Assembly: GCA_021805485.1 (NCBI GenBank)
Contig: JAJZFF010000310.1
Coordinates: 1 to 12,724, forward strand
Reading direction: 5' to 3'
DNA: 12,724 nt
Origin: Pseudomonadota bacterium
GTDB taxonomy: Bacteria; Pseudomonadota; Alphaproteobacteria; Acetobacterales; Acetobacteraceae
Shown piece by piece: positions 10,622 to 12,724 of the stretch; position 1 is the first letter of the stretch, and every line of letters starts with the position of its first letter. Under the pieces are notes generated by a model. It was not told the origin of the DNA. It saw nothing but the letters and a program-made list of their open reading frames with translations, and made no database searches. The translations under genes were made by a program, and so were the position numbers.

Positions 10622-11353
10622 TCAGGCCGCGTCGAGCGCGGCGCGCTGGGCCGCGAACAGTTCCGCCGTGCCCTTGCGGGCGAGACCGAGCAGGGTGCCG
10701 AAGGTTGCCTCCTCGAAGGTCGCGCGCTCGGCCGTCGCCTGGATCTCGACGATGCCGCCCGTGCCGGTGAGGACGAAATTGGCGTCCGCCTCGGCGTTGG
10801 AGTCCTCGGCGTAATCGAGATCGAGCACCGGCGCGCCCCCGAACACGCCGCAGGACACCGCCGCGACCTGGCCAATCAGCGGGTCGGTCGCGATCACGTT
10901 CGCCTTGCGCAGCGTGCGGATCGCCAGCGCGAGCGCGACCCAGGCGCCGGTGATCGCGGCACAGCGCGTGCCGCCATCGGCGTTCAGCACGTCGCAATCG
11001 AGGGTGATGGTCATTTCGCCCAGCGCCGTGCGGTCGATCACCGCGCGCAGCGAGCGGCCGATCAGGCGCTGGATTTCCTGCGTCCGGCCGGACTGCTTGC
11101 CGCGCGCCGCCTCGCGGTCGCCGCGGGTGTGGGTCGCGCGCGGCAGCATGCCGTATTCCGCCGTCACCCAGCCCTGGCCGGCACCGCGCAGGAAGCCCGG
11201 CACCCGGCCCTCCACGCTCGCCGCGCACAGCACCTCGGTGCCGCCCATGCGGATCAGCGCCGACCCCTCGGCATGGCGGGAGAAGCCGGTGACGATCTCC
11301 ACCTGGCGCAGCGCATCGGCCATGCGGCCGCTCGGTCTCTTGATTTCGGGCAT
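10622..11353 (-). CDS. rph: Ribonuclease PH
   Basis: A phosphorolytic 3'-5' exoribonuclease that trims tRNA 3' ends beyond CCA and degrades structured RNA using inorganic phosphate. The 243-residue protein is close to the usual 238. Motifs in order are RPSGR (6-10), [17 protein letters not shown] (61-77), the [15 protein letters not shown] phosphate-binding region (89-103), [10 protein letters not shown] (121-130) and [17 protein letters not shown] (178-194), with the conserved acidic residues. ATG 11353 is supported by AGGAGAGG four bases upstream. Longer in-frame versions run antisense through hrcA and lack family sequence. It is transcribed divergently from hrcA across 66 bp and is followed seven bases later by rdgB. 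Unlike the frameshifted rph of E. coli K-12 strains, it looks intact. Confidence 0.96.
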   Translation of the reverse strand: MPEIKRPSGRMADALRQVEIVTGFSRHAEGSALIRMGGTEVLCAASVEGRVPGFLRGAGQGWVTAEYGMLPRATHTRGDREAARGKQSGRTQEIQRLIGRSLRAVIDRTALGEMTITLDCDVLNADGGTRCAAITGAWVALALAIRTLRKANVIATDPLIGQVAAVSCGVFGGAPVLDLDYAEDSNAEADANFVLTGTGGIVEIQATAERATFEEATFGTLLGLARKGTAELFAAQRAALDAA

Positions 11354-11357
11354 GAAG

Positions 11358-11365
11358 CCTCTCCT
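11358..11365 (-). promoter_or_regulatory. Ribosome binding site of rph
   Basis: On the minus strand AGGAGAGG lies four bases before the rph ATG (11353-11351). It decides the start where the reading frame is open far upstream through the antisense strand of hrcA. Confidence 0.75.
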
Positions 11366-11419
11366 GTCGGCTGAAACGTGTCGCTTGATTTTCGCCCCGC
11401 GATACCCGACTCTGGCGCC

Positions 11420-12523
11420 ATGGACCAGACATCCAAGCGTTCTTCCGCCCGCGCGGGCCTGCCGAAGCCGGCGGGCGGGGCTGTGCGGCTGCCGCCGGGG
11501 CTCGATGAGCGCTCCGCCGCGGTGCTGCGCGAAATCGTCGAACAATATGTCGAGACCGGCGAGCCGGTGGGCAGCCGCACGCTCTCCCGCCTGCTGCCGA
11601 TGGGCCTGTCGCCGGCGACGATCCGCAACGTGATGGCGGATCTGACCGATGCCGGGCTGCTGTTCTCGCCGCATATCTCGGCCGGAAGGCTGCCGACCGA
11701 GCGGGGCCTGCGCCTCTTCGTCGATGGTTTGCTGCATTTCGGCGAATTGTCGGACGAGGAGCGCGAGCGGATCGAGGCGGCGCTCGCCCAGTCCGGCCGG
11801 TCGATCCAGGACACGCTGACCGAGGCCTCCGCCCTGCTCTCGGGCCTGTCCCAGGCGGCGGGCATCGTGCTGGCGCCGAAATCGGAAGGGGCGGTCAAGC
11901 ATATCGAATTCGTGCCGCTGAGTTCCGGGCGCGCCCTGGTCGTGCTCGTCTCGGCGGACGGCCAGGTCGAGAACCGGGTGATCGAAACGCCGCCAGGCCT
12001 GCCGCCCTCGGCACTCCAGGAGGCGAGCAACTACCTGAACGCCCAGCTTTCCGGCCTCTCGCTCGGCGAACTCCGCGTTCGCGTGGCGGATGACATGAAG
12101 GCGGACCGTTCGGCGCTGGACGATCTCGCCGCCGGCATCGTCGAGGCCGGTCTCGCGACCTGGTCGGCCGAGGGCAGGGGCGGCTCGCTGATCGTGCGCG
12201 GCCAGGCGCGGCTGCTCGCCGATGTCGACCAGCTTGAGAAACTCGCCTCCGTCCAGCAACTCTTCGAACGGCTGGAGGCGCAGGAGACGATGCTCAAGCT
12301 GCTCGAACTGGCCGAGCGCTCGGAGGGCGTGCGGATCTTCATCGGTGCCGAAAGCGGTCTGTTCGGCGCCTCCGGCATGTCGATGGTGGTCGCCCCGGCG
12401 CGCTCGCGCGATGACCGGATCGTCGGCGCGATCGGCGTGATCGGGCCGACGCGGATCAATTATGGGCGCATCATCCCCGTGGTGGATTACACGGCGCGGG
12501 TGATCGGGAGGCTGCTCGGGTGA
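11420..12523 (+). CDS. hrcA: Heat-inducible transcription repressor HrcA
   Basis: HrcA represses groESL and/or dnaK-grpE operons by binding the CIRCE inverted repeat; GroEL helps keep it folded, which links repression to chaperone supply. The 367-residue protein has the N-terminal winged helix-turn-helix (about 25-100), with EPVGSRTLS (48-56), [12 protein letters not shown] (64-75) and the [16 protein letters not shown] wing (83-98). The GAF-like core follows. The closing [20 protein letters not shown] (338-357) is diagnostic of HrcA. ATG 11420 was chosen because it precedes the conserved region by a normal distance. No Shine-Dalgarno is seen before it, so it may be leaderless or weakly translated; GTG 11378 is an in-frame alternative. 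It is divergent from rph. The next gene overlaps it by four bases and is not grpE. Confidence 0.95.
   Translation: MDQTSKRSSARAGLPKPAGGAVRLPPGLDERSAAVLREIVEQYVETGEPVGSRTLSRLLPMGLSPATIRNVMADLTDAGLLFSPHISAGRLPTERGLRLFVDGLLHFGELSDEERERIEAALAQSGRSIQDTLTEASALLSGLSQAAGIVLAPKSEGAVKHIEFVPLSSGRALVVLVSADGQVENRVIETPPGLPPSALQEASNYLNAQLSGLSLGELRVRVADDMKADRSALDDLAAGIVEAGLATWSAEGRGGSLIVRGQARLLADVDQLEKLASVQQLFERLEAQETMLKLLELAERSEGVRIFIGAESGLFGASGMSMVVAPARSRDDRIVGAIGVIGPTRINYGRIIPVVDYTARVIGRLLG
12506..12511 (+). promoter_or_regulatory. Ribosome binding site of the MaoC-like gene inside hrcA
   Basis: GGGAGG lies eight bases before GTG 12520, within the last codons of hrcA. It supports the GTG start and the four-base overlap with the hrcA stop. 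Confidence 0.6.
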
Positions 12524-12724
12524 GCCTGTTCTTCGACGACCTGGCGGTGGGCGCCCGCTTCGAAAGCGGCACGGCGACGCTCGATGCGACGGCAATCCGG
12601 GAGTTCGCCGCGCAATATGACCCGCAGCCCTTCCATCTCGACGATGCGGTGGCGCGGACGACGCTGTTCGGCGGGCTCGCCGCCTCGGGCTGGCACACGG
12701 CGGCGGTGACGATGCGGCTGCTGG
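12520..12724 (+). CDS. MaoC-family (hotdog) acyl dehydratase/hydratase, N-terminal part
   Basis: Partial gene running off the right edge; 68 codons are visible and open throughout. It starts with GTG in a GTGA overlap with the hrcA stop. The visible part has [14 protein letters not shown] (4-17), typical of the first strand of MaoC-like proteins, then [13 protein letters not shown] (33-45) and [19 protein letters not shown] (49-67). The Asp34 and His39 pair fits the hydratase active site in this superfamily (R-specific enoyl-CoA hydratases and relatives), and GGLAASGWH is very characteristic. The substrate cannot be told from this fragment; many such proteins have no assigned acyl-CoA. Tight overlap with hrcA implies shared transcription, but no functional tie to heat shock is obvious. 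Confidence 0.85.
   Translation, partial: MSLFFDDLAVGARFESGTATLDATAIREFAAQYDPQPFHLDDAVARTTLFGGLAASGWHTAAVTMRLL

Noticed and set aside
11384..11408. CTTGATT followed by GATACC as a sigma-32 heat-shock promoter of hrcA
   Set aside because: The spacing is too short and the -10 part lacks the CCCCAT-type sequence, so the match is not convincing.
10622..12595. A 657-codon open frame on the minus strand
   Set aside because: Its C-terminal 243 residues are RNase PH; the rest is the antisense of hrcA, which has clear HrcA motifs. rph has its own strong ribosome site at 11358-11365.

Overview
The window is a stretch of ordinary, GC-rich alphaproteobacterial core genome. The protein families and gene order point to an acidophile-type Acetobacteraceae member such as an Acidiphilium relative; that genus-level guess rests on overall look and gene neighbourhoods, not on a search. 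There are no insertion sequences, phage genes, CRISPR arrays or defence genes, and coding density is close to complete. I did not find a previously undescribed system here. The items worth a second look are regulatory and architectural.

Region 1 (1-2707, minus strand) reads tRNA-Leu(CAG) -> nrnC -> kdsD -> lptC -> lptA. It is a lipopolysaccharide module: KdsD starts Kdo synthesis, while LptC and LptA carry finished LPS across the periplasm. kdsD/lptC and lptC/lptA each overlap by four bases. nrnC, a nano-RNase of the RNase D fold, lies upstream, and the tRNA-Leu gene lies 37 bp before it on the same strand.

Region 2 (2708-3985, plus strand) holds a complex I NDUFA9-like NAD(P)-binding protein gene and an unusually AT-rich 177-bp intergenic region. 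The latter contains a perfect 10-bp inverted repeat whose second arm covers the gltD ribosome binding site.

Region 3 (3986-10011, plus strand) is the two-gene glutamate synthase (GOGAT) operon in the order gltD-gltB, with a one-base stop/start overlap. It makes both subunits of the enzyme that assimilates ammonia from glutamine into glutamate. The operon ends in a hairpin terminator shared with the convergent rdgB gene.

Region 4 (10027-12724) has rph and rdgB on the minus strand (RNA 3' trimming and nucleotide-pool cleaning), divergent from hrcA on the plus strand (heat-shock repressor). hrcA overlaps by four bases the start of a MaoC-type dehydratase gene that runs off the window.
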